Origin: RUG100 sp050953405
GTDB lineage: Bacteria; Bacillota; Clostridia; Peptostreptococcales; Anaerovoracaceae
Length of the DNA: 64,000 nucleotides
Assembly (NCBI GenBank): GCA_050953405.1
Contig: JBMNMP010000001.1
Span: 62,001 to 126,000 of the forward strand
Reading direction: 5' to 3'
Shown here piece after piece: positions 1-7,118 of the stretch; the first letter of the stretch is position 1; each line of letters opens with the position of its first letter. The position numbers and the translations under genes are program-made. The notes beneath the pieces are model-generated. The model was given only the letters and a program-made list of their open reading frames with translations. It did no database searches and was not told the DNA's origin.

Positions 1-45
1 TGCCAGTATTTTATACATGATGACTTCCATATCATCGTAAGCCAT
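1..45 (-). CDS. YjcQ-like protein, N-terminal 15 residues (runs off the window)
   Basis: The first 15 codons, starting at 45, read MAYDDMEVIMYKILA and are preceded by a good ribosome site (GGAGAA) at about 50-55. They are identical in protein to the start of the gene at 478-633, so a paralogous copy continues to the left of the window. The sequence resembles the start of small clostridial phage proteins often called YjcQ-like. That name rests on recall of the family pattern, and the function is unknown. Confidence 0.5.
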   Translation of the reverse strand, partial: MAYDDMEVIMYKILA

Positions 46-81
46 TGTTTATTCTCCATAGTTTTCTGTTGATGGGTAAAA

Positions 82-258
82 TCATTCTATATCAACTGGA
101 AAATCGATATTAATAATTCGCCCGCAATAATCGCATTTGTAGTAATGATTAATTTTTGCCTCAGGGTGCATTGGTAGCATTACGCCTTTTTTGCAAGCGC
201 TACATGTAACAGGCTTCTTAATCTTTTTTTCTCTTTCTGACGAAGTTGAATTGTTCAT
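82..258 (-). CDS. Small zinc-ribbon protein (58 aa)
   Basis: The protein carries two CxxC knuckles (CSAC and CDYC) about 25 residues apart, a typical zinc ribbon, after a short charged N-terminus. The start at 258 is chosen over an upstream in-frame Met because CAGGAGG lies about 8 bases before it. The gene overlaps the 3' end of the metallopeptidase-toxin fragment (218-505), so the two were translated in tandem. Its place directly behind a toxin-like domain fits an accessory or immunity-type orphan, but no function can be assigned. Confidence 0.6.
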   Translation of the reverse strand: MNNSTSSEREKKIKKPVTCSACKKGVMLPMHPEAKINHYYKCDYCGRIINIDFPVDIE

Positions 259-505
259 AGTTTCCGTATCCTCCTGCCTCCCACTTGGCGTCTGTGTAAT
301 TATCGGTTGCAAGTTTTTTTACATACTCCCATTCATCATCATATAAAAAGTCACGCTTTACGAGATGCATTTTTTCAAATGCAAAGCAAATGGCCTCTGC
401 ATGCTGACATCCACCTATATGATAGTGAAAATGAGTATATTCATGTATCATTGTCTGCGCCGCTACAACTATATTCTTTATGTTCCTTGCATATAAGTAT
501 AGCAC
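218..505 (-). pseudogene. C-terminal fragment of an HEYTH zinc-metallopeptidase toxin-like domain
   Basis: About 95 residues contain an HExxH motif (HEYTH) followed by HIGGCQHAEA, the pattern of zincin-type metallopeptidase domains found at the ends of polymorphic toxins and phage head proteins. The frame starts on a GTG without a ribosome site and has no secretion or head domain in front. At about 505-530 it fuses to the tail of a YjcQ-like gene in another frame. It is therefore a toxin tip left behind by recombination. The family assignment is moderate; the truncation is clear. Confidence 0.5.
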
Positions 506-633
506 GTTTTCATTTTAATTAGCACACCACCGGCACAGTAATCCGGGAAATCCGTGTCCTTTCCGGCCTTGTTGCACTTGTATAGATATGCCAGTATCTT
601 GTACATGATAACTTCCATATCGTCGTAAGCCAT
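478..633 (-). pseudogene. Truncated second copy of the YjcQ-like gene
   Basis: The start at 633 has a GAAAGGA ribosome site, and the first 15 residues match the gene at the left window edge exactly. After about residue 38 (CAGGVLIKM) the frame runs into the metallopeptidase fragment in a different frame and stops. The two copies and the chimeric junction suggest unequal recombination between repeated cassettes. Confidence 0.45.
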
Positions 634-677
634 GATTTTTCCTTTCATGTAATAAAAAACAGACATCGAAGCTGTCA

Positions 678-884
678 TTATTTTCTTAAATGTATTCCTG
701 AAGCATACAACAAAACATCTGAAATTGTCGGGTTTTCCCGAGTTATAAAATCAATAACTTTTTGAGCGTCTTCTTCTGTTTGACCCGCTGCGCTTCCTAC
801 CGCTAGGATAAAATCTTTGCTTGTGGAAATAGTTTTTAGCTTCTTAATTAATTCTTGTTTAAATTTTGGAATATCTTTACTCAT
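678..884 (-). CDS. Small hypothetical protein (68 aa)
   Basis: A lysine-rich, mostly helical protein (KFKQELIKKLK near the N-terminus, AAGQTEEDAQKVIDFI in the middle). A GAAGGGTG ribosome site lies upstream of the start at 884. It has no recognised domain. Proteins of this size and style recur in clostridial phage and toxin islands, but no function is known to me. Confidence 0.5.
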   Translation of the reverse strand: MSKDIPKFKQELIKKLKTISTSKDFILAVGSAAGQTEEDAQKVIDFITRENPTISDVLLYASGIHLRK

Positions 885-943
885 CTAACTAATCACCCTT
901 CAGAATAACAAAAAAGGCACAGCGTGACCATGCCTCTACTATT

Positions 944-1120
944 CTATCCCATGTTCTCAAACTTCGCGTGTTTTAACATCCATTCTTTCGCAATTTTATA
1001 TTCTTCTTCTATGTGTTCTGGCGCTTCTTCACGCACAGTTACTTCTACACCTTCGAAATCAAGCCAAGGTGTAGAATCATCAAGATATTTACCTATCTTA
1101 TCAGGAATATTAACCATCAT
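944..1120 (-). CDS. Small acidic hypothetical protein (58 aa)
   Basis: The reading frame starts with Met-Met at 1120/1117 behind AAAGAGGT and ends in TAG at 944-946. It encodes an acidic peptide containing STPWLDFEGVEV, then EEAPEHIEEEY and a helical basic end. Clean start signals and a coherent composition support a real gene. The function is unknown. Confidence 0.5.
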   Translation of the reverse strand: MMVNIPDKIGKYLDDSTPWLDFEGVEVTVREEAPEHIEEEYKIAKEWMLKHAKFENMG

Positions 1121-1243
1121 AATTTAATACCTCTTTAATGTACTGTTCCAGGTACTTATCATTTAAGTTACCTTAATCAGCGGATGTACCTCCTCATACT
1201 TTGGGCGTAGTATATCATTAGCAAACGAAAAAACAAACAATAA

Positions 1244-1462
1244 CTAAATCGTTTGTTTTTCTGTTTGATAATAAACGAAAACTACAATATGCAGGCTGCG
1301 GTTCAATATGGCATCTGCAATGACGGCGTCATAGAAGATTGTATCCCGATCCGAGAAGTTGATCGTCGTGAATAATGTGTTTTTCTTTTCATATCGTCCA
1401 TCAATCAGCTGAAAGAACAGGTTCGCATCCTGCTCAGTCCCGTTTGGCGGCTTGACCTGCAT
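1244..1462 (-). pseudogene. IstB-type (IS21 family) ATPase remnant
   Basis: The frame contains NLFFQLIDGRYEKKNTLFTT, then INFSDRDTIFYDAVIADAIL. This matches the region after Walker B in IstB, the AAA+ helper of IS21-family transposases, where the pattern is FFQLI-RYE-S-I-TTN. Only this middle to C-terminal block survives. There is no P-loop, no IstA, and the end is scrambled. It marks a former IS21-like insertion. Confidence 0.55.
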
Positions 1463-1548
1463 CAGTGTACCGTATTAGGTGCGGAGTACTTCGCCGCACA
1501 CGCAGAGTGATTTTCACTTTCTCCAAAGGCGCGTTCTCTTCTGTGCAT

Positions 1549-1743
1549 TTATAGATTGTTAATTCGCCTCATCGCCTCTTCTTCGGTTATGATCTTAGCG
1601 GGGACATCACCTGAGTATATACCACTCATATTCCAATCTGTGACACAGTCTTCAATGTTCTTATCATAACGCTGAATAGGGGCGCCTAGCTTGTCCCTTA
1701 TTACAATATTCCCATCGTCATAGGCAAGATAATAACTATACAT
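1549..1743 (-). CDS. Small hypothetical protein (64 aa)
   Basis: It starts at 1743 behind a strong GGGAGGT ribosome site. The protein is acidic with no membrane segment or metal motif (MYSYYLAYDDGNIVIRDKLG at the start). It lies in the decayed accessory patch and has no recognised family. Confidence 0.5.
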   Translation of the reverse strand: MYSYYLAYDDGNIVIRDKLGAPIQRYDKNIEDCVTDWNMSGIYSGDVPAKIITEEEAMRRINNL

Positions 1744-1745
1744 AA

Positions 1746-1874
1746 TTACCTCCCAATGTCGGTTATGCTATCAATATTTTTAGGGACTATCAATTTTGCG
1801 TAATTTCTTAGTATCTGATCATTCAGCTCTCTCTTCTGATCTGTTGGTTTCGTGTCAAAATGGCCACAAACGCT
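1746..1874 (-). pseudogene. Remnant of a small phage-like gene
   Basis: A 42-residue open frame without a start codon ends in ILRNYAKLIVPKNIDSITDIGR (last residues). Its stop overlaps the ribosome site of the gene at 1549-1743. An ATG-initiated stretch just upstream lies in a shifted frame, so this looks like the 3' part of a gene broken by an indel. The case is weak. Confidence 0.3.
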
Positions 1875-1938
1875 TTATCCGCCATATGCCTGAAAATATT
1901 ATATCATCTTTGGCAATGAATCTCTCCTTTCAGGGTAA

Positions 1939-1963
1939 TAAAAAACCGCTATCAAAGCGGTCA
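1939..1963 (-). terminator. Rho-independent terminator
   Basis: On the minus strand ACCGCT-ttgat-AGCGGT is followed by TTTTTT, directly after the stop of the gene at 1964-2170. Confidence 0.7.
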
Positions 1964-2170
1964 TTATTTTTTTCTTTGTTCCGGCTCAACCAACCATTCC
2001 CAGTTTTTCTTCCATTCTTCGAAGCTTTCTATTGCCCTTTTAGGTGCTTCTTTGGTCATTTCGAATCCGTATGGGGTCTCCTTGTTTTCTACATACCATG
2101 CGTCATCCAACATCCAATACATGAGCGCTTTATTTCTTGACAAGTGGTCACTTTTATTTTTTGTATTCAT
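1964..2170 (-). CDS. Small hypothetical protein (68 aa)
   Basis: It starts at 2170 behind GGGGGAG and is followed immediately by a terminator. The protein is rich in Trp and charged residues (ALMYWMLDDAWYVENKETPY, SFEEWKKNWEWL). Similar small proteins occur in clostridial genomes and phages, but the function is unknown. Confidence 0.55.
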   Translation of the reverse strand: MNTKNKSDHLSRNKALMYWMLDDAWYVENKETPYGFEMTKEAPKRAIESFEEWKKNWEWLVEPEQRKK

Positions 2171-2182
2171 GAGATTCTCCCC

Positions 2183-2367
2183 CTACTTCTTTATAATAAA
2201 CCAGTTCTTCATGACGCTCAACACTTCATCGAAAGGATTTTTAGCCCGTAATTAAATTTTCTTTCCGCCGGCATATATTGTAGGTCATTTAACTCTTTAG
2301 TAATAATTCTATTACCCCGTTTTTGCCATGTCTTTCCTTCATGTATTCTATCTTCAGCCAGTGCCAT
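2183..2367 (-). pseudogene. Decayed small gene
   Basis: From a Met at 2367 the frame reads through TWQKRGNRIITKELNDLQYM and stops at 2218. One base further on, a second frame continues as DEVLSVMKNWFIIKK to a stop at 2183. Restoring one T near 2236 joins them into a protein of about 60 residues. The 5' part overlaps the rpsR terminator, so expression is doubtful. Confidence 0.3.
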
Positions 2368-2380
2368 GGCCGGAGCACAT

Positions 2381-2416
2381 AAAAAACCCTCCTGCCGGCT
2401 GCCCGGTGAGGAGGGT
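2381..2416 (-). terminator. Terminator of the rpsF-ssb-rpsR operon
   Basis: On the minus strand ACCCTCCT-CACCGG pairs with CCGG-CAGGAGGGT across a short loop and is followed by TTTTTT, about 40 bases after the rpsR stop. Confidence 0.8.
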
Positions 2417-2452
2417 AAATATTTCATACAGTCTGTCTGTATATTCTTTCTG

Positions 2453-2683
2453 CTAGTCAGCGATGTAAGGCAGCAGAGCGACTACTCTTGCTCTCTTAAC
2501 AGCTGTGGTCACCGCTCTCTGATGCTTTGCGCAGGTTCCTGTTATTCTCTTCGGCAGGATCTTGCCTCTCTCGGTTACGAATCTCTTGAGAGTATCTACA
2601 TCTTTATAATCTATATCAGCGGTCTTGTCAGCGCAGAACTGGCAAACTTTTCTTCTTCTGAATCCACCACGTCTTCTGTCCAT
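2453..2683 (-). CDS. rpsR: 30S ribosomal protein bS18
   Basis: 76 residues with the bS18 signature: a basic N-terminus (RRRGGFRRRK), a KVCQFC zinc-type CxxC, IDYKDVDTL, and the RNA-binding end ITGTCAKHQRAVTTAVKRAR. It binds 16S rRNA next to bS6 on the small-subunit platform. The ribosome site is AAAGGAGA. It is the last gene of the classical S6-SSB-S18 operon and is followed by a terminator. The CxxC form is one of the zinc-binding variants common in Firmicutes. Confidence 0.97.
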   Translation of the reverse strand: MDRRRGGFRRRKVCQFCADKTADIDYKDVDTLKRFVTERGKILPKRITGTCAKHQRAVTTAVKRARVVALLPYIAD

Positions 2684-2703
2684 AATGACACTTTCTCCTT
2701 TCT

Positions 2704-3228
2704 TTAGAATGGTATATCGTCATCGTCGATTTCTTCGAATCCTGTCGGGATATTCGTACCTTGCGAAGCGCCCTGATTGCGCTCACCGGCGTTGCCGCCG
2801 CGCTGAGCAGGTGCGCCGAAATCATCCTGCTGGCTGCCATAGCCGCCACGGTTCTGGCCGCCATAGTCCTGCTGCGACTGTCCGTAGGAACTCTGTCCCT
2901 GTGAACGTCCGCCGCGGTCTCCCCAGTCAAGGAATTCGACCCTGTTGGCCACCACTTCAGTAGTGTACACTTTATCTCCGTTTTTGTTGGTATAGCTGCC
3001 GGTCTGGATCCTTCCCTCGACCGCTACCAGCCTGCCCTTGGAGATATATTTTTCGCAGTTTTCCGCCTGTCTCCCGAAGACAACGATATTTGGAAAATCA
3101 GTTTCCTTGCTGCCGTCCCTCTTTGGGGGCCTATCGATCGCAAGCGAAAATCTCGCAATCGCAAGATCTCCTGAATATCTAATTTCCGGGTCTCTAGTGA
3201 GTCGCCCGATCAATACAACATGATTCAT
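2704..3228 (-). CDS. ssb: Single-stranded DNA-binding protein
   Basis: 174 residues. An N-terminal OB fold (about 1-105; NHVVLIGRLTRDPEIRYS, then NIVVFGRQAE) is followed by a Gly/Gln/Ser-rich disordered linker (about 110-160) and the acidic tip DDDIPF. That tip recruits replication and repair partners such as RecQ, PriA and the clamp loader. The protein coats ssDNA as a tetramer. The gene lies between rpsF and rpsR with 11- and 20-base gaps, the usual Firmicute order, so it is co-transcribed with them. The phage carries no SSB of its own in this window. Confidence 0.96.
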   Translation of the reverse strand: MNHVVLIGRLTRDPEIRYSGDLAIARFSLAIDRPPKRDGSKETDFPNIVVFGRQAENCEKYISKGRLVAVEGRIQTGSYTNKNGDKVYTTEVVANRVEFLDWGDRGGRSQGQSSYGQSQQDYGGQNRGGYGSQQDDFGAPAQRGGNAGERNQGASQGTNIPTGFEEIDDDDIPF

Positions 3229-3239
3229 GATTTTCCCCC

Positions 3240-3524
3240 TTACGCATCTTTGTTGACGATGATGTGTCTCATGATGCTGTCCATGATCTTCAATCTTCTA
3301 TCGAGCTCTTTGGGCAGAGTAGATTCAGCCTGGAACGGAATTACAACATAGTAACCTTCGTTCTTCTTACGGATCGGGTAAGCAAGCTTTCTCATGCCCC
3401 AGACATCGGCCTCTCCAACGGTACCTTCGGTTGCGATGATATCTTTTACAGATTCAACAGTCGCTTCCTTGGCGTCGTCTTCAACAGCCGGGTCGATTAT
3501 GAACATAACCTCGTAATTTGTCAT
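3240..3524 (-). CDS. rpsF: 30S ribosomal protein bS6
   Basis: 94 residues from the ATG at 3524 (TNYEVMFIIDP; WGMRKLAYPIRKKNEGYYV; IVNKDA end). An in-frame GTG three codons earlier sits inside the AGGGAGGTG ribosome site and cannot be the start. bS6 binds the 16S rRNA platform together with bS18. This is the first gene of the operon, read from the promoter at 3619-3646. Confidence 0.96.
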   Translation of the reverse strand: MTNYEVMFIIDPAVEDDAKEATVESVKDIIATEGTVGEADVWGMRKLAYPIRKKNEGYYVVIPFQAESTLPKELDRRLKIMDSIMRHIIVNKDA

Positions 3525-3618
3525 TCTTTTCACCTCCCTGTGGACTAAATGGCGACGGCTCCTGCCGGCGCAGAGCGGTTTTCATATTAAACCGTGCGTT
3601 CATTTTGAACGCCCCTTT

Positions 3619-3646
3619 ATTATACATGATGGATTTGAGATTGCAA
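3619..3646 (-). promoter_or_regulatory. Promoter of rpsF-ssb-rpsR
   Basis: On the minus strand TTGCAA (-35), 16 bases, TATAAT (-10), giving a leader of about 90 bases before rpsF. Confidence 0.7.
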
Positions 3647-3698
3647 GTCTCTTCTTCGATTTCTTTATCATTCGCGGGCGGCACACGGCTTTTTCAGT

Positions 3699-3727
3699 TT
3701 GCCGTCCGGCCCCCGCTGGGATATAAT
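3699..3727 (+). promoter_or_regulatory. Promoter of the FAD-linked oxidase gene
   Basis: TTGCCG, 17 bases, TATAAT. The start point falls near 3734, just ahead of the GGAGGT ribosome site, so the leader is very short. Confidence 0.75.
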
Positions 3728-3747
3728 CGTCTCTGGAGGTAAGAAAA

Positions 3748-5265
3748 GTGAAGAAAATAGATTCCCCGGAAATGATGTCGGATTATCTGCATGACGAATC
3801 AAAGCGCAGCGGTACCGCAGACCGCATCTACTTTCCTCAGAGCGAGGAAGATGTAATTGAAATACTGCGTTCGCAAAAGGAACAGCCGGTGACCACTCAG
3901 GGCGCCAGGACCGGTCTCACCGCCGGATGCGTGCCTGAAGGCGGTATCGTGATCAGCACCGCGCGGCTCGATCAGATAGTGGACGCGGATTACAGCGGCG
4001 ACGCTCCATCGGTAACCGTACAGCCCGGGGTGATCCTGCAAAAACTGCGGGCCGGATTAAAACGCCATTCGCTCTTCTTTTCGCCCGACCCCACAGAAGC
4101 AACCGCATCACTCGGGGGCATGACTTCGTGCAATTCATCAGGTGCCCTCAGCTACAGATATGGTGCCGTGCGCTCTCACGTGGCCGCCATCGATGTAGTG
4201 CTCGCAGACGGCGACAAGCTGCACCTTGAGCGCGGCGCAGCTCAGCAGCGTGCACGAGACGGAGAATTCTCGCTGATCACTGAAGGCGGCAGGGAGATCT
4301 GCGGCAGACTGCCTGACATCAAAATGCCACGCGTCAAAAAGCACACCGCCGGATATTTCATACACCCGGACATGGATATGATCGACCTCTTCATAGGTTC
4401 GGAAGGCACACTCGGCATCATCACCGCGATCAAACTGCGGCTGCAGCGGCTGCCGCGCCACACCTGGGGCGCAGTAGCTTTCTTCAATGATGAACAAAAA
4501 GCTCTCCGCTTTGTCAGGTCGCTGCGCAGCGGCGTTCAAAAGGGACTGCCTGCCGAAGCCATCGAGTTCTTCGGCGCCGACGCTTTACAGATGCTGAAGG
4601 AAGCCCAGGGCAGCGGCGAAGCCCTGAACGATGTCAGCACGCTCCCGGCACAGGCAAACTGCGCCGTGTACACCGAATACATCTCAGATCACAGGGATGA
4701 GCTGCTGGAGACTTTCCACTCCCTGGCGGACACCATCGAAACCGCAGGCGGTGATCCCGCCTGTTCCTGGGGCGCGGTAACCGAGCGGGATCTCGCGCGC
4801 CTGAAGGATTTTCGCCATGCGGCACCGACCTGCGTCAACGCCCGCATCGCACTCACCAGGAAAGACTATCCACAGATCACAAAGCTGGGTACCGACATGT
4901 CCGTGCCCGATGACCGTCTTCTGGATGTCTTCCGCCTCTACCGCAGCGGGCTGGCAGAAGAAGGCTTCCGTTCGGCCACATTCGGCCACATCGGCAACAA
5001 CCATCTGCATGTGAACATCATGCCCCGCAACATGGAAGAATACCGGCGCGGGCACGAACTGTACACACGCTGGGCGCGTCAGATCGTCGCCATGGGCGGA
5101 TCGGTGTCCGCAGAACACGGGATCGGCAAGCTCAAAGTCTGGCTGCTGCGCGAACTGTACAGCGAAGAAGAGCTGATGTCCATGCTGCACCTGAAAGACC
5201 TCTTCGACCCCCGGCGCCGCCTCAACCGCGGCAACATATTCGGCGACCTGATCGAAAAAAGATGA
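3748..5265 (+). CDS. FAD-linked oxidase, GlcD/lactate dehydrogenase type
   Basis: 505 residues starting at GTG 3748 behind TGGAGGT. The N-terminal FAD_binding_4 (PCMH) domain (about 30-235) has the PVTTQGARTGLTAG loop, GGMTSCNSSGALSYRYG and GSEGTLGIIT. The C-terminal FAD-oxidase domain (about 260-500) has FGHIGNNHLHVNI and GGSVSAEHGIGKLK, with the His residues that polarise the substrate. Such enzymes oxidise 2-hydroxy acids (D-lactate, glycolate, D-2-hydroxyglutarate) and pass electrons to an Etf pair or quinone. No EtfAB or glcE/F partner lies nearby, so the substrate is open. Confidence 0.85.
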   Translation: MKKIDSPEMMSDYLHDESKRSGTADRIYFPQSEEDVIEILRSQKEQPVTTQGARTGLTAGCVPEGGIVISTARLDQIVDADYSGDAPSVTVQPGVILQKLRAGLKRHSLFFSPDPTEATASLGGMTSCNSSGALSYRYGAVRSHVAAIDVVLADGDKLHLERGAAQQRARDGEFSLITEGGREICGRLPDIKMPRVKKHTAGYFIHPDMDMIDLFIGSEGTLGIITAIKLRLQRLPRHTWGAVAFFNDEQKALRFVRSLRSGVQKGLPAEAIEFFGADALQMLKEAQGSGEALNDVSTLPAQANCAVYTEYISDHRDELLETFHSLADTIETAGGDPACSWGAVTERDLARLKDFRHAAPTCVNARIALTRKDYPQITKLGTDMSVPDDRLLDVFRLYRSGLAEEGFRSATFGHIGNNHLHVNIMPRNMEEYRRGHELYTRWARQIVAMGGSVSAEHGIGKLKVWLLRELYSEEELMSMLHLKDLFDPRRRLNRGNIFGDLIEKR

Positions 5266-5318
5266 ACAAAAGACACATAGAGACGACAGCGCTTCAGCGG
5301 CATTTGTCCGCTATTTGA

Positions 5319-5347
5319 TTGCAACCGCTTACCTTTGCTGATATAAT
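5319..5347 (+). promoter_or_regulatory. Promoter
   Basis: TTGCAA, 17 bases, TATAAT in front of the gene at 5378; GAAAGGAG follows as ribosome site. Confidence 0.8.
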
Positions 5348-5377
5348 TTAGAAAGTTATGAAAGGAGATTCAAGCAG

Positions 5378-5671
5378 ATGAAATTAAGAGATGTAATAGA
5401 AAAATTTTCACTGGGCTATTTTGACAATGTCAGCCTGCTGGATATATCGATACACTTCGATACTGTGACTGCACTGCCTACGCGCCGCTGGCAGATCAAG
5501 ACCGATGAAGGCATGATGGATATCGACGACATCCTGAACCACGGATTCGCTTCCGATGCCGAGCGCGAGCGCTACAAGGACATGGAGCTGCTCGAGATCA
5601 GGGTATCTCACAACAGAGATCGCGTTTCCGTGGCCATCGCACTTCGCAACTCGCAGGGTGCTGACAACTAA
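5378..5671 (+). CDS. Hypothetical protein (97 aa)
   Basis: A small soluble protein with a strong promoter and ribosome site of its own. It begins MKLRDVIEKFSLGYFDNVSL and contains acidic stretches (DEGMMDIDDIL, DAERERYKDMELLEIRV). It shows no cysteine, signal peptide or membrane segment. A perfect hairpin separates it from the ZIP transporter downstream, which could still be reached by read-through. I do not recognise a family. Confidence 0.7.
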   Translation: MKLRDVIEKFSLGYFDNVSLLDISIHFDTVTALPTRRWQIKTDEGMMDIDDILNHGFASDAERERYKDMELLEIRVSHNRDRVSVAIALRNSQGADN

Positions 5672-5683
5672 AATAAACCTGAC

Positions 5684-5715
5684 CGCCTCCCGCAATGACC
5701 AGCGGGAGGCGCTTT
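5684..5715 (+). terminator. Hairpin terminator or attenuator
   Basis: CGCCTCCCGC and GCGGGAGGCG form a perfect 10-bp stem with an 8-base loop followed only by CTTT. Termination may be partial, leaving some read-through into the ZIP gene. Confidence 0.6.
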
Positions 5716-5733
5716 CAAATACAGGAGGATGAT

Positions 5734-6516
5734 ATGTGGGCACATACAATCGAAGGAATACTGATCCCCCTGCTGGGCACATCGCTGGGTTCGGCCTGTG
5801 TTTTTCTTATGAAAGACCGCATGAGCCGCAGTCTCCAGCGACTGCTCAGCGGTTTCGCCGCTGGCATCATGACGGCGGCTTCTTTCTGGAGCCTTCTGGT
5901 ACCCGCCCTCGAGATGGCGGGTCATATGGGCAGACTGCGCTTTATCCCCTCCCTTATCGGCTTTGCCGCAGGGATCTTTTTCCTCCTGCTCCTGGATGTG
6001 CTCATCCCTCATCTGCACGAGAGCAGCGGTACGGATGAAGGGCTTTCAAGCAGCTGGAAGCGCACTACCAAGCTGGTCTTCGCCGTCGTGCTCCACAACA
6101 TACCGGAAGGCATGGCCGTGGGGGTCGTCTACGCGGGCTGGATATACGGCAGCTCCAATATCAGCTACCTGGGCGCGCTGGCACTGGCGATAGGCATCGC
6201 AATACAGAACTTCCCCGAAGGTGCCATCATCTCCATGCCGCTGCACGCAGCAGGAATGGGCAAGTTCCGCACCTTCCTGGCCGGAGTAGGCTCCGGTGTC
6301 GTAGAGCCTCTCGGAGCGCTGTTGACTTTGCTGTTCGCCAGTGCAGTGATCCCGATGATGCCCTATCTGCTCAGCTTCGCCGCCGGAGCCATGATATTCG
6401 TCGTCGTTGAAGAACTGATCCCCGAGATGTCGCAGGGGAAGCACAGCAACAAAGCCACCCTCAGTTTTGCGGGAGGCTTCCTGTTGATGATGGTCCTCGA
6501 TGTGGCTCTGGGATGA
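5734..6516 (+). CDS. ZIP family divalent metal transporter
   Basis: 260 residues from the ATG at 5734 (ACAGGAGGAT ahead of it; the longer frame to 5695 runs through a hairpin). It has about eight membrane helices and the two signature metal-site helices HNIPEGMAVGV (about residue 118) and QNFPEGAIISMPL (about residue 158), with a charged loop between TM3 and TM4. ZIP proteins carry Zn, Fe or Mn into the cytoplasm. The pattern is of the ZupT/GufA-like bacterial branch. The substrate metal cannot be read from the sequence. Confidence 0.9.
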   Translation: MWAHTIEGILIPLLGTSLGSACVFLMKDRMSRSLQRLLSGFAAGIMTAASFWSLLVPALEMAGHMGRLRFIPSLIGFAAGIFFLLLLDVLIPHLHESSGTDEGLSSSWKRTTKLVFAVVLHNIPEGMAVGVVYAGWIYGSSNISYLGALALAIGIAIQNFPEGAIISMPLHAAGMGKFRTFLAGVGSGVVEPLGALLTLLFASAVIPMMPYLLSFAAGAMIFVVVEELIPEMSQGKHSNKATLSFAGGFLLMMVLDVALG

Positions 6517-6517
6517 C

Positions 6518-7066
6518 TCAGTTCCCTTTTCTCTTCATCACGCCCGCGCAGAAGCAGGCAATGCAGAGCTCAAAATCCTTCAATTCGAAGCGCTGCGGTT
6601 CATCTTCCGAAATTATCATCTTGAAAACGCTGTTGATGCCGCGTCTTCTGTCGCGCACCAGGTGATAAACGATCTCATCATCGTCATCGAAACAGCGCCG
6701 CACGGCATTCTCCGCCCGGCTATAAGCTGTCGTCTGATTGCGCGCCATGAATGTGCGCACGAAGGTGGTCGATGAGATCCGGCTGCCGTCGGAGAGGAAT
6801 ACCTTGTAAGCCGGATGATGCAGCGGGATCTCGAATCTGCCGCTGTCAGCATAGCGGCATCCCATATAGAAAGCCGACAGCGCCAGTCTGATGAGCAGTT
6901 CGGAGACTTCCCTGCCGTCCTCCAGCTCGTCCTGGGCCTCTGCCAGAAAGTGCATCACAAAATCGCTCTGCTCCCGCGTGAACTCCACGGCCTCAGGCTG
7001 TGCCGGATGCGTGAACAGTGGATGTGTATTCAATATTTTTTTGATCGTTTTTTCTTTATCTTCCAT
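6518..7066 (-). CDS. Hypothetical protein, apparently leaderless mRNA
   Basis: 182 residues from Met at 7066 (MEDKEKTIKKIL). A longer in-frame Met at 7084 lies upstream of a perfect -10 box and has no ribosome site. The promoter at 7073-7101 places the start point on the A of the 7066 ATG. The protein is helical, with FTREQSDFVMHFLAEAQDEL, a central RCFDDDDEIV and C-terminal cysteines (FELCIACFCAGV). No family is recognised. Its stop abuts the convergent ZIP gene at 6516. Confidence 0.65.
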   Translation of the reverse strand: MEDKEKTIKKILNTHPLFTHPAQPEAVEFTREQSDFVMHFLAEAQDELEDGREVSELLIRLALSAFYMGCRYADSGRFEIPLHHPAYKVFLSDGSRISSTTFVRTFMARNQTTAYSRAENAVRRCFDDDDEIVYHLVRDRRRGINSVFKMIISEDEPQRFELKDFELCIACFCAGVMKRKGN

Positions 7067-7072
7067 GGGGAT

Positions 7073-7101
7073 ATTATAACTCATGATGCATGGCGGTACA
7101 A
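7073..7101 (-). promoter_or_regulatory. Promoter giving a leaderless transcript
   Basis: On the minus strand TTGTAC, 17 bases, TATAAT, then 6 bases, then ATG. With the usual 6-7 base distance from -10 to +1, transcription begins at the start codon itself. Confidence 0.6.
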
Positions 7102-7118
7102 GCCGGCGCTTGCCGGGT

